NCBI GenBank assembly: GCA_026394605.1
Contig: JAPKXY010000040.1
Location: 1 to 64,000 of the forward strand
Direction: 5' to 3'
Source: Methanoregula sp.
Lineage (GTDB): Archaea > Halobacteriota > Methanomicrobia > Methanomicrobiales > Methanospirillaceae
DNA: 64,000 nt
In this document: piece by piece, positions 51,734-60,231 of the stretch
Numbering within the stretch: the first letter of the stretch is position 1
Layout of the letters: every line of letters begins with the position of its first letter
The notes under the pieces: model-generated
Seen by the model: only the letters and a program-made list of their open reading frames with translations
Database searches by the model: none
Told to the model about the DNA's origin: nothing
Translations under genes and position numbers: made by a program

Positions 51734-52660
51734 ATGACAGGTAGGTACGGCTGCATGAGACCTGAAAAAGTGCACAACAAGGCAGGCAAGGCACAGGTGC
51801 GCAAGGGTACCAGGGCGATAAAACACACCATTGTTTCAGAAGAACCGCCTTCGATCCTGCCGTTCATCAACACCATCATCTGCGGCGATGCCCGGCAGGC
51901 GCTCGTAACGATTCCCTCAGCGTCTGTTGACCTGGTCATCACATCACCCCCGTACAATTTCGGGCATGCATATGCACAGGACGCCTATGATGATACCCAT
52001 GAATGGAATGAATATTTCCGGCTCCTGCGTGGCGTGTGGGAGGAGTGCTACCGGGTGCTGAAACCCGCAGGCCGGATCGCGGTCAATGTCCAGCCGCTTT
52101 TTTCCGATTATATCCCGACCCACCACATCATCTCCGACCAGCTCACAACGATCGGGTTTCTCTGGAAAGCTGAATTTGTCTGGGAGAAGAATAACTACAA
52201 CGCGAAGTATACGGCGTGGGGGAGCTGGAAATCCCCGTCGATGCCCTACATCAAATACACGTGGGAGTTCATCGAGGTTTTTGACAAGGAAACCCACAAG
52301 AAGGCAGGAAGGAGGGAGGATATCGATATCACCGGTACCGAGTTCAAGGAATGGGTGATCGGCAGGTGGAGTTTCCCTCCTGAGATCCGGATGAAGGGCT
52401 ACAACCACCCTGCGATGTTTCCTGAAGAACTCCCGCGCAGGCTCATGAAGCTCTTCTCCTACAAAAACGATATCATACTCGACCCGTTCAACGGCGCCGG
52501 CACCACAACCCGGGTCGCATGGGACAACGACCGCCGCTTCATCGGCATTGACATCTCGCGCGACTACTGCAAAAAGGCGCTTGAACGGGTGCAGGCATCA
52601 CCGCGCGATACAGGGCACAATCGCGCAGAAAAAGCCCCTTCACTCCGTATGCTTGAGTGA
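51734..52660 (+). CDS. Orphan DNA methyltransferase (N4-cytosine or N6-adenine)
   Basis: 308 residues from ATG 51734 (the frame is open to 51656 but the later ATG is closer to the conserved region). Catalytic motif IV VDLVITSPPYNFGHAYAQD is TSPPY, as in the beta class, which includes N4-cytosine enzymes such as the archaeal CTAG methylases. SAM motif I follows at the C-terminal end: IILDPFNGAGTTTRVAWDND and FIGIDISRDYC. No restriction gene is adjacent, so it is a solitary methylase. Divergent from sufC. Confidence 0.9.
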   Translation: MTGRYGCMRPEKVHNKAGKAQVRKGTRAIKHTIVSEEPPSILPFINTIICGDARQALVTIPSASVDLVITSPPYNFGHAYAQDAYDDTHEWNEYFRLLRGVWEECYRVLKPAGRIAVNVQPLFSDYIPTHHIISDQLTTIGFLWKAEFVWEKNNYNAKYTAWGSWKSPSMPYIKYTWEFIEVFDKETHKKAGRREDIDITGTEFKEWVIGRWSFPPEIRMKGYNHPAMFPEELPRRLMKLFSYKNDIILDPFNGAGTTTRVAWDNDRRFIGIDISRDYCKKALERVQASPRDTGHNRAEKAPSLRMLE

Positions 52661-52664
52661 CAGG

Positions 52665-53795
52665 TTATGGCAGCGGGTGCTGCACCACCCACGTATAGGT
52701 GCCTTTTCTGTCATACCCGTGATTGAGGATGTAGTCATGAATGCTGGCATATGACCTGTACTTCGCTACGCTTGTGGTGTACTGGTCACGCTGCGTGTTG
52801 TACTCTGCAACGAGACTGTTGTATGATAAAACCTGTGCATTATACTCCCTGATAGTGCCACGCTGGCTCAATATCTGGAGATCTCTGGTCATCGCATCGA
52901 TCCTGCTGTGCTTTTCCTTAAGCCCGCGATCGAGGTCCTCAAGTGCCGGCACCATCGATGCGGTGCTGGTTACTGATGTGATATATGCAGTGTTGATGGC
53001 AAAGGTCTGGTCGCATGCCGTATAGGGCCGTGTCCCGTTGCCGATTGGTATGACAAGGGGATCAGATGAGATCGCGATACCTTCACCAAGGTGTGCCGGC
53101 ACGATGCATATGAACGAAAGGTTTGTTGTCTCAATATATGCATAGCTGCTGTTTTTGAATGCTGCAGCCGGCGAGCTGATTCCCACTGCCATGTGGGATT
53201 CCGGTGTAAAGGAAAAAAGGGCGACACGGTACCCTTCGCGGGAAAGCAATCCTGCAAGGAGCAGGCTCTTATCATCGCAGTCACCCGACCCCTCGACAAA
53301 GGTTTCGATGGGGAATTTCGGGGGATTTTCCGCAACCGTCTCATAGTGCAGCGACTGGACAAATACCGTGATCAATTCAGGATATTCGTTATCATCAAGC
53401 GACCTGGTGGCCCGTAGCGTTCTGAATTGTGAAAGGAGACTTGTATAGAATTCTTCCTGGCTGGGGTCGTTAACCATTGCCATGTAACTTTCCGCCGTCC
53501 AGGTTGCCTCTGAAACATTCCCGTAGATGATCACGTCCTTGTCTGCTGCTTGTGCACCGGCATATACCGAATTATTCACAGGAATCGAAACGTTGACGGT
53601 ACCATCTTCAAACGGGAATGAATAGGACGGGTTGTGTACTGCAGGAGCACTGGTATTGGGCACGATGCGGGGGTACAGGATGCCCGTGTGGGAAAAAAGC
53701 CCGCCCGCAGTACAGCCGGCCGTACCAGCCACGGCGATGATGAGCAGGAGCAGGATGACCCCGGCAGGTTTTTTGGTTGTTATGGGGGCTGTCAT
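52665..53795 (-). CDS. Lipoprotein with transglutaminase-like domain
   Basis: 376 residues. The lipobox is AVAGTAGCTAGG (Cys28) after an N-terminal helix. A transglutaminase-like fold follows in the middle: FVEGSGDCDDKSLLLAGLLS (catalytic Cys of GDCDDKS), SFTPESHMAVGISS (His), then an acidic residue in SSYAYIETTN. The C-terminal third (residues 275-350) is a long coiled coil (GLKEKHSRIDAMTRDLQILS). It is likely anchored on the outside of the cell membrane. It overlaps the HAD gene by four bases (ATGA). Confidence 0.88.
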   Translation of the reverse strand: MTAPITTKKPAGVILLLLIIAVAGTAGCTAGGLFSHTGILYPRIVPNTSAPAVHNPSYSFPFEDGTVNVSIPVNNSVYAGAQAADKDVIIYGNVSEATWTAESYMAMVNDPSQEEFYTSLLSQFRTLRATRSLDDNEYPELITVFVQSLHYETVAENPPKFPIETFVEGSGDCDDKSLLLAGLLSREGYRVALFSFTPESHMAVGISSPAAAFKNSSYAYIETTNLSFICIVPAHLGEGIAISSDPLVIPIGNGTRPYTACDQTFAINTAYITSVTSTASMVPALEDLDRGLKEKHSRIDAMTRDLQILSQRGTIREYNAQVLSYNSLVAEYNTQRDQYTTSVAKYRSYASIHDYILNHGYDRKGTYTWVVQHPLP

Positions 53796-54583
53796 GGCTG
53801 TACGAGAACCGTGCTGATGGATGCGATCGAATCGATGATTTTTGTCGGCTGGACAGGGGCGCCCCTCACGACCTCTTCCCGGTATTTTCCGGTTTTAACA
53901 AGGACCGCTTTCATCCCCGCTTTGCGTGCACCGGCTATGTCGGTGATGATATCATCACCGATCATTGCGGTCTCTTCAGGACGCAGATCCATGTCCCGGA
54001 GCGCCATTTCAAAAAACGCCTTTGAAGGTTTGCCCATGACAGTTGCGGTTTTTCCGGTCGCAAATTCAAGCGCCGCGACAAACGGGCCGGCGGAGAGCAT
54101 GAGCCCGTCGGGGGCCATCCAGTACCTGTCCTTTTCGAGCGCGATGATCTCCGCTCCGTTGCTCACTGCCCTGAATGCCGCATTCAGGGTTTCATAGGTC
54201 ATCATATTCCCGGCATCACCGACAACAACATAATCGATTTTTCCATCTTCTATGCTCCTGTCACACCACTGCTCGAAATCCTTAAAAACATCGCCGGTAG
54301 TAAGGAGCATGCACCGGTGCTTTCCCGCGGCGTTCATGCGTGCGATGGCGGCAAGCGGCGGGGTGAAAATTGAGGATTCCGGTATATCAAACCCGAGCCG
54401 TGCCAGCCGTTCAGCGATCGTTTTCCTGCATGTTCGCGTTGTGTTTGAAACAAACCTGAGCCGGTAGTTTTTTTCCCTGAGCAGCCCGATCGCTTCCTGC
54501 GCGCCGTCAATTGCCTGGTCACCGATGTAAAGAACGCCATCGAGATCGATAAGAAAACCCCTGACATCCATCCTGATCACCAT
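53792..54583 (-). CDS. HAD-superfamily IIA phosphatase (NagD-like)
   Basis: 263 residues. Motif I is GFLIDLDGVLYIGDQAIDGA, where Asp is the nucleophile; motif II is RFVSNTTRT; motif III/IV is MIGDDIITDIAGARKAGMKA followed by VLVKTGKY. A C2-type cap lies between, as in NagD, AraL and phosphoglycolate phosphatases. Substrate unknown. Starts at ATG 54583 (M5 at 54571 also plausible); co-transcribed with the lipoprotein. Confidence 0.9.
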   Translation of the reverse strand: MVIRMDVRGFLIDLDGVLYIGDQAIDGAQEAIGLLREKNYRLRFVSNTTRTCRKTIAERLARLGFDIPESSIFTPPLAAIARMNAAGKHRCMLLTTGDVFKDFEQWCDRSIEDGKIDYVVVGDAGNMMTYETLNAAFRAVSNGAEIIALEKDRYWMAPDGLMLSAGPFVAALEFATGKTATVMGKPSKAFFEMALRDMDLRPEETAMIGDDIITDIAGARKAGMKAVLVKTGKYREEVVRGAPVQPTKIIDSIASISTVLVQP

Positions 54584-54641
54584 GGTGTGAAGGTCCGGTC
54601 CCCGCAGGGCCGGCCCGCAGCAGCTCGTTGTTCATGTTGGC

Positions 54642-55808
54642 ATGGTGAGAGCATTAGTATTGCTTCACTTTCACGCCACGCAGCGGGAGTTTAAACCCCC
54701 TGTTCGGGATGTTATCCTGACGATGGCAGCCGTACAGACCCCTGCCCGGATCGGCGCCCTCTGGCAGCAGCGCATAGAGGCGATGCGGGAATATGAGGTC
54801 ATTCGTGATGGGAATATTTTCAGGACAAGTTTTTCGAACAGCTATGTTTATTCATCCGAGTATGACCGGGCGCGGGGGCAGCTGGAACGGCTGGTGGAAC
54901 AGTACCAGGGCATGCCATTTCCTGCCGTGTTCTCCGGTGATGAAGTGACAAACGAGGGGGGTGTCTGCTTCTCGCTGCGCAGTTCCCACCGGCTCACGCA
55001 GACAGCGGTTGATGTCGACCGGCTGAGGTGCGAGATCCTTGCCGATCTCACCCTGGTGCGGGGCATCGGGGAAACGACACAGCGCCGGTTGAAAGCGAGA
55101 GGATACCAGACCCTGCTGGATCTCGTAAAGCACCCGAAGTTCAGGCTCCATGCACACCGGGTGATTGACTGCTTATCAACCGGTAACTCGGCCGATATCA
55201 TGGACCTCATCGGCTGCCGGCATGCAAAGTCCCACCCGTTCGTGCTTGGCGCAGCAGGGTTTCATGAACCGGAGGATTATGTATATTTGGATATCGAGAC
55301 GCTGGGGCTTTTTTCCCACCCCATCATTCTCTTTGGTGCCGGCGTGATCGAAAACGGGCGCCTTGCTGTCCACCAGTACCTGCTGCGCGATATTGGGGAG
55401 GAGCAGGCGGCGCTGGTCGCGACGCTCGGGCACCTGGCAGGTGACCGGTCAGCGCTCGTCACCTTCAATGGCACGTCATTTGATCTCCCGTACCTCAGGG
55501 ATCGGCTCGCGTACTATGGTATGGGAACCCTCCGCCATATCCCGCACTTTGACGTGCTTTACTTTTCCCGCCGCAGGTGGCGGGGCCGGCTCCCCTCCCT
55601 GCGCCTCACGGCACTCGAACAGGAGATCTTCGGCATCCGCCGCAGGGACGATATCCCCGGGCAGATGGTGCCTGAATTCTACGAGGCGTACCTGCAGACC
55701 GGGAACTGCGGGCCGCTTGTCCCGATCATACAACACAACAGGCAGGACGTCATATCGCTTGCCCTGCTCTTCTTCCGGCTGCTTGAGGAGTCGTATGGCT
55801 GTAGCTGA
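54642..55808 (+). CDS. RNase H-like exonuclease, YprB/MrfB-like
   Basis: Up to 388 residues. A helix-hairpin-helix stands near residues 138-170 (VRGIGETTQRRLKARGYQTL). The RNase H-like nuclease begins at YVYLDIETLGLFSHPIILFG (DxE), continues with TFNGTSFDLPYLRDRLAYYG and ends with HNRQDVISLALLFF (final Asp). In Bacillus, MrfB (YprB) acts with the MrfA helicase in a UvrA-independent mitomycin repair route. The gene overlaps the MrfA-like helicase start by 14 bases, giving a two-gene unit. The true start may be ATG 54723, since a TATA-like AT stretch lies after 54650. Confidence 0.82.
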   Translation: MVRALVLLHFHATQREFKPPVRDVILTMAAVQTPARIGALWQQRIEAMREYEVIRDGNIFRTSFSNSYVYSSEYDRARGQLERLVEQYQGMPFPAVFSGDEVTNEGGVCFSLRSSHRLTQTAVDVDRLRCEILADLTLVRGIGETTQRRLKARGYQTLLDLVKHPKFRLHAHRVIDCLSTGNSADIMDLIGCRHAKSHPFVLGAAGFHEPEDYVYLDIETLGLFSHPIILFGAGVIENGRLAVHQYLLRDIGEEQAALVATLGHLAGDRSALVTFNGTSFDLPYLRDRLAYYGMGTLRHIPHFDVLYFSRRRWRGRLPSLRLTALEQEIFGIRRRDDIPGQMVPEFYEAYLQTGNCGPLVPIIQHNRQDVISLALLFFRLLEESYGCS

Positions 55809-58104
55809 TGTTGTCGGTTTTTTACACAAGAACCCGGACTACCGGAAGCGGGTCGTGCATGTCGAAACAACGGAACCGGAACGTCCCCGGTACGGTACGC
55901 TGGATACGCCTCTTCCTGAAGCGATTACCGCATACCTTGACAAGAACGGAATACAGCTCTATTCCCACCAGTGCGCTGCAATCAATCTCATCCGTGCCGG
56001 TCACCATGTCATTATCACCACGCCGACCGCCAGCGGCAAGACGCTCGCGTTCAACATACCGGTCTTTGGGCAGCTGGCAGCGGACGCACCAGCGCGGGCT
56101 CTCTATCTCTACCCGACAAAGGCACTCGCAAATGACCAGCTTGTCACCCTGCAGCAGATGGCGCAGTTCACCGGCATACCCGTAAAACCGGCGATCTATG
56201 ATGGTGACACGCCCCAGTCGAAGCGGGGGATGATCCGGAAAAACTCACGGATCATCATTTCCAACCCGTACGAGCTCCACCATGTGCTCCCGTGGCACGC
56301 GAAGTGGGGTGACGTTCTCTCGGAGCTTCAATTCGTGGTCATTGATGAGGCGCACCGGTACCGTGGAGTCTTCGGGTCCCATATCGCACTCCTTATTCGG
56401 AGGCTGGTGCGGCTCTGCCGTCACTACGGGTCAGACCCGCAGTTCATCCTCTCTACGGCAACGCTCGCAAACCCGCTTGAGTTTGCATACCGGCTTACCG
56501 GGCGGCAATGTGAACTCGTGGATGAGGACGGTTCGCCGCATGGCAGGAAGCACTTCGTCCTCTTTAACCCGTTTTTTGATGGCATCGGGGAGCGCTCCAC
56601 CCACCAGGAAACAAAAGACCTCCTGCTTTCCTGCATACAAGGAGACCTTCAGACGCTCTGCTTCACCGGTTCACGGAAGATGGCAGAACTTGTCACGGTG
56701 TGGGCTCGGGAGGATGCCCGGCGCTCTTCTCCCCGTCTTGCTACAGCAATCACCGCGTACCGCGCCGGCTATCTTCCCGAGGAACGGCGGATGATTGAGC
56801 GGCACCTGAAGACGGGGGAGTTAAAAGGGGTTGTCTCGACCAATGCGCTTGAGCTCGGTCTTGATATCGGGTCGCTTGATGCGGTGATTATCTCCGGTTA
56901 CCCCGGTACCATGGTATCGGCCCGGCAGCAGGCAGGACGGGCGGGGAGGAAAGGGGACACATCGCTTGCCATCCTCGTTGCACAGGCAGACCCGCTCGAC
57001 CAGTACTTCATGCACCACCCCGGCCAGTTCTTTTCGCGTCCGCACGAGCATGCAATTGTGGATACTGCAAACCCGTACATCGTCTCCGGGCATATGCTCT
57101 GTGCCGCAGCGGAGCTGCCCCTGCGGGATGAGACAGACCAGCCATTCTTCGGGCAGTTGTACGACTCCCTGCGCAGGGAACTTGCTTCAGGGGGACTGAT
57201 CAGGCAGACGGCACGCGGGTGGGTGTATGCCGGGCGGGGCAGGGCTGCAGATGCCGTGAGGCTTGATGGCATAGCGGCTGAGACCTTCCGGGTCATGTGC
57301 AATGGCAGGCTGCTTGAAACGATGGACAGGGCGCAGGCATTCCGCGAAGCGCACAAGGGGGCGATCATGCTCCACCAGGGTGAGAGTTATATTGTCAGGG
57401 ACATGGACCTTGAGACCCACACAATCAGGGTTGCGGAGACCGATGTGGACTACTATACGCAGCCGTTAAAAGAAGTGAACCTTGCCATCATCGAAACACT
57501 GGACACAACAACCATCAGCAGCGTGAAATGTGCATTTGGTGACGTGGAGGTGACCGAGCAGTACACCGGTTACACGATCAAACGCCGTGATACGATCATC
57601 GGGCTTGAACCGCTCTCGCTCCCGCCGCTCACCTTCCGGACAAAGGCGTTCTGGTTTGTGCCTCCCGCGGATGCTGAAGAGAAATGCACCAGTGCGGGGC
57701 TTGACTTCGCCGGGGGATTGCACGGTGCGGAGCACGCGATCATCGCGCTCATGCCGCTGCATGTCATGTGTGACCGCTGGGATATCGGGGGGCTGTCTTC
57801 ACCCCGGTTTGGCGATGCCGGTGAACCAGCCGTCTTTGTCTATGATGCCTGCGAAGGCGGGATTGGGCTTGCGGAGAAGGCATTCGGGCTCCTTTTCCAA
57901 TTGTTCACCACCTCTCATGAACTCGTCCGGGACTGCCCGTGCGAAAAAGGCTGCCCCTCCTGCATATACTCCCCCAAGTGCGGGAATGACAACCAGCCGC
58001 TGGACAAAGAAGCAACGGTTCTCATTCTTGGCGGATTGTGTACGGCCCCCGGGCAACGTGAATCAACCGGCTCTCCGGCCCGACCGGAGAAGGTTGCCCC
58101 GTAA
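55795..58104 (+). CDS. DEAD/DEAH helicase with C-terminal Cys domain, MrfA/YprA-like
   Basis: 769 residues from ATG 55795. Walker A is TTPTASGKTLAF near residue 75-86, motif II VVIDEAHRYRG near 181-191, motif III STATLANPLEF, and motif VI QQAGRAGRKGDTS. The C-terminal DUF1998 domain has four cysteines in CPCEKGCPSCIYSPKCGNDN, as in Hrq1/MrfA, which bind zinc and are needed for repair. Overlap with the nuclease gene and matching partner identity support a MrfAB-type DNA-repair unit in this methanogen. It extends beyond the overlapping long frame that begins at 55363, which is not used. Confidence 0.93.
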   Translation: MAVADVVGFLHKNPDYRKRVVHVETTEPERPRYGTLDTPLPEAITAYLDKNGIQLYSHQCAAINLIRAGHHVIITTPTASGKTLAFNIPVFGQLAADAPARALYLYPTKALANDQLVTLQQMAQFTGIPVKPAIYDGDTPQSKRGMIRKNSRIIISNPYELHHVLPWHAKWGDVLSELQFVVIDEAHRYRGVFGSHIALLIRRLVRLCRHYGSDPQFILSTATLANPLEFAYRLTGRQCELVDEDGSPHGRKHFVLFNPFFDGIGERSTHQETKDLLLSCIQGDLQTLCFTGSRKMAELVTVWAREDARRSSPRLATAITAYRAGYLPEERRMIERHLKTGELKGVVSTNALELGLDIGSLDAVIISGYPGTMVSARQQAGRAGRKGDTSLAILVAQADPLDQYFMHHPGQFFSRPHEHAIVDTANPYIVSGHMLCAAAELPLRDETDQPFFGQLYDSLRRELASGGLIRQTARGWVYAGRGRAADAVRLDGIAAETFRVMCNGRLLETMDRAQAFREAHKGAIMLHQGESYIVRDMDLETHTIRVAETDVDYYTQPLKEVNLAIIETLDTTTISSVKCAFGDVEVTEQYTGYTIKRRDTIIGLEPLSLPPLTFRTKAFWFVPPADAEEKCTSAGLDFAGGLHGAEHAIIALMPLHVMCDRWDIGGLSSPRFGDAGEPAVFVYDACEGGIGLAEKAFGLLFQLFTTSHELVRDCPCEKGCPSCIYSPKCGNDNQPLDKEATVLILGGLCTAPGQRESTGSPARPEKVAP

Positions 58105-58115
58105 CCCTGCACCGG

Positions 58116-58361
58116 TTAATCAACGAGCACAACCCTGGTTTCAGGTTCCGGTTCATCACCCTCAAAGATGAACAGGTCGTCAATCTTTGCATGCAGTGCT
58201 TGTGTGACATCGTGAGCGAGTTTGAGGGATGGATTGTACTTCCCCTGCTCCAGGAACACGATGGTCTCCCGTCGTACACCGACTTTTTTAGCGAGATCCT
58301 CCTGGGTCAGAGAGACGCGGGTCCGGTATTCTTTTATCCTGGTCTGCACTGCGCACCCCAC
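58116..58361 (-). CDS. XRE-family transcriptional regulator
   Basis: 81 residues. A Cro/C1 helix-turn-helix spans residues 8-62: [20 protein letters not shown] and [20 protein letters not shown], then [20 protein letters not shown]. This is the small stand-alone type often paired with a membrane protein. It begins with GTG; an inner GTG at 58349 is a possible start. The membrane gene 58375-58770 is directly upstream on the same strand and both are probably controlled by the 20-base repeats at 58777-58830. Confidence 0.9.
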   Translation of the reverse strand: MGCAVQTRIKEYRTRVSLTQEDLAKKVGVRRETIVFLEQGKYNPSLKLAHDVTQALHAKIDDLFIFEGDEPEPETRVVLVD

Positions 58362-58374
58362 AGCTCCATGAATG

Positions 58375-58770
58375 TCAGTCTACATCCCCTCTCCTGAAGA
58401 GATACATCTGGTATATCAGGGCAGACAGAGCGAATACGACAATCGAAAGGGCGAGCGCAAGCTGCGTTCCCATCCTGAGTATGCCCAGATACTCCAGCCA
58501 GAACAGCCCAAACATGAAGAACAGTCCGGTAAGCCAGGCATATGACAGGCCATAGGCTCCGATCTTTTTCGACCGTTCATCGGATTCCGGATCATCGCCA
58601 TAGTTCCTGTGCCGGATAATACCGGTAATCAGAAAGGCAAGTCCTGCAGTAAGAAAAATGGGACCAATGACTGCCTCGCCAGACGTCAGGACAACCGAAA
58701 CAAGACCGCTGATGAGCATCAGTGTCCCGGCTATGATACGGAAGAGATTCCTCTGTTTCGTTTCAGTCAC
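58375..58770 (-). CDS. Four-helix membrane protein of DUF2178 type
   Basis: 131 residues with four hydrophobic helices ([80 protein letters not shown]) and a charged linker [15 protein letters not shown], a hallmark of the DUF2178 family. Such proteins are commonly coupled to a small XRE regulator. It may be a membrane sensor or the regulated target; the function is unproven. Confidence 0.75.
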   Translation of the reverse strand: MTETKQRNLFRIIAGTLMLISGLVSVVLTSGEAVIGPIFLTAGLAFLITGIIRHRNYGDDPESDERSKKIGAYGLSYAWLTGLFFMFGLFWLEYLGILRMGTQLALALSIVVFALSALIYQMYLFRRGDVD

Positions 58771-58776
58771 TTCCTT

Positions 58777-58830
58777 TTGTTATCTATTTCTAACATCCCG
58801 GCATATTAATGTTATCTATTTCTAACATCC
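58777..58830. promoter_or_regulatory. Duplicated palindromic operator around a TATA-like core
   Basis: GTTATCTATTTCTAACATCC occurs at 58779-58798 and again at 58811-58830, 32 bases apart (three helical turns). Each carries the palindrome TGTTA-N8-TAACA. The second, 58809-58828, is fully ATGTTA-N8-TAACAT. Between them is CATATTAAT, a plausible TATA element. Likely bound by the XRE regulator encoded at 58116. Confidence 0.65.
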
Positions 58831-58934
58831 ATGACTTCCGGACACTACGAGGCTGGTGGAATGAGGAGATGGACGGAGCCGGTGCACCTTCACAGATTCT
58901 TAATAGGAAACCGTCGCATCTTTGTACATCCGGC

Positions 58935-59900
58935 ATGCACCAGCGACCGAATTTCAAGGAGATCATTACTCATTCGCCGATCATCTTCACCATCGGGGTT
59001 GCCGGTGACAGCGGTTCCGGGAAGACCACCTTTACCAACGCAATCCGGCAGATCTTCGGCCCGGAGCTTGTTGCGACAATTACCCTTGATGATTACCACA
59101 AATATGGTCGCGAAGAGCGGAAGCGACTCGATATCACACCGCTCGATCCCGATGCCAATAATATTTCTCAGCTGGAGTCCGATATTACCCGGTTGAAGGC
59201 AGGGGAGGCAATCACAAAACCAGTCTACAACCACAGCACCGGGCGGTTCGATACACCCGTTCCGTTCGTCCCGCAAAAGATCCTTATCCTTGAGGGGCTT
59301 CATACCCTCTTCACGCCAGGTCTCCGGGATCTGATGGACTTCTCTGTCTTTGTCGACCCGGAAAATGACGTGAAGTATGACTGGAAGCGGTGCCGGGATA
59401 TCAGGCGGCGGGGATACTCATCTGACCAGGTGGAGGAGGAGATTGCGCGGCGCGAACGGGACTATACAGCGTTCATCGCCCCGCAGCGCTGCAATGCAGA
59501 TGCGGTCATCAGGATCGGGTACTCAAAATACGGTAAAGAGAACGGTGCCTTGCGGAACATCTACCAGATCTCCCTCCTGCAGAACCAGATGAAGCGGGCG
59601 ATCGATGATATTGACCTCAACATCGACCTGCACTCCCTGCTCTCATTTCATGATCATGACTTTTTGATCGAGTTTTCCACCCTGCCGGTAGACTGCGTCA
59701 TGATGCGTGCGCTTACCTTTGACGGTGAGATGAACTACGAGACAATCCGGAAACTTGAGAAGAGCATTGAACAGCAGACCGGCATTCACCCTATTGCAAT
59801 GTTTGAGAACCGTAAAACCGTGACTGCGACCGATATCGTCCAGCTGATCCTCTCGTGGCGCATTATTCACCGGAGGATCTTCATGGAAGAGCGGGCGTGA
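58935..59900 (+). CDS. Archaeal phosphoribulokinase/uridine-kinase-family protein
   Basis: 321 residues from ATG 58935; the frame is open to 58809 but the operator repeats and an AT-rich TTCTTAATAGG lie there. P-loop GVAGDSGSGKTTF is at residues 21-33, with ITLDDYHKYGREERKRLDIT carrying the catalytic Asp and Arg. Then TKPVYNHSTGRFDTPVPFVP and ILILEGLHTLF (Walker B-like Glu). Close homologues in Methanospirillum phosphorylate ribulose-5-phosphate to RuBP in the reductive hexulose-phosphate pathway. No RuBisCO or hexulose-phosphate enzymes are in this window, so pathway membership is inference. Confidence 0.85.
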   Translation: MHQRPNFKEIITHSPIIFTIGVAGDSGSGKTTFTNAIRQIFGPELVATITLDDYHKYGREERKRLDITPLDPDANNISQLESDITRLKAGEAITKPVYNHSTGRFDTPVPFVPQKILILEGLHTLFTPGLRDLMDFSVFVDPENDVKYDWKRCRDIRRRGYSSDQVEEEIARRERDYTAFIAPQRCNADAVIRIGYSKYGKENGALRNIYQISLLQNQMKRAIDDIDLNIDLHSLLSFHDHDFLIEFSTLPVDCVMMRALTFDGEMNYETIRKLEKSIEQQTGIHPIAMFENRKTVTATDIVQLILSWRIIHRRIFMEERA

Positions 59901-60231
59901 AAAAAGGGCTCTGTAGAAAACCTCATTTTTATTACATATTTTGAAGAAATTTGAGTAAGAGAGTTGCGAATGTTTTGGCAGAACTGTCCTGACTGATTAT
60001 CGCAATAGGGGGGAATTCTGCCGTGACAAAAATGTCAGGGCGGACTCAAGAAAAATGTTTCAAAGACATTTTTCGAGCTGCCCGAGCGGCGGGGGGGCAG
60101 GTAAAAAGTCCAAACTTTTCCACAGGAAAAGGTTCTCCCATCAATCCTGCCACAGGCACGACTGATGCCCCCAAGAGCGTCATAGCTTTTTCAAGCATTT
60201 CTACAGAACCAAAAAAAAAAGGTAACGTATA
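59901..60231. other. Intergenic stretch holding structured repeat copy 2
   Basis: Between the convergent phosphoribulokinase and SepS genes. It contains the repeat below and A/T tracts. No gene is seen. Confidence 0.6.
60007..60210 (-). repeat. Structured intergenic repeat, copy 2 (inverted)
   Basis: Reverse complement of 37595-37893, about 195 bases, starting 22 bases after the SepS stop when read on the minus strand. Its internal hairpin is AAAAATGT-TTCAAAG-ACATTTTT (60051-60073), at the same place as the different perfect hairpin of copy 1. It also contains TGACAAAAATGTCA (a second small hairpin). Confidence 0.75.

Noticed and set aside
55363-55794. N-terminal extension of the helicase frame
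   Set aside because: It lies inside the MrfB-like nuclease gene; conserved helicase sequence begins after the ATG at 55795.
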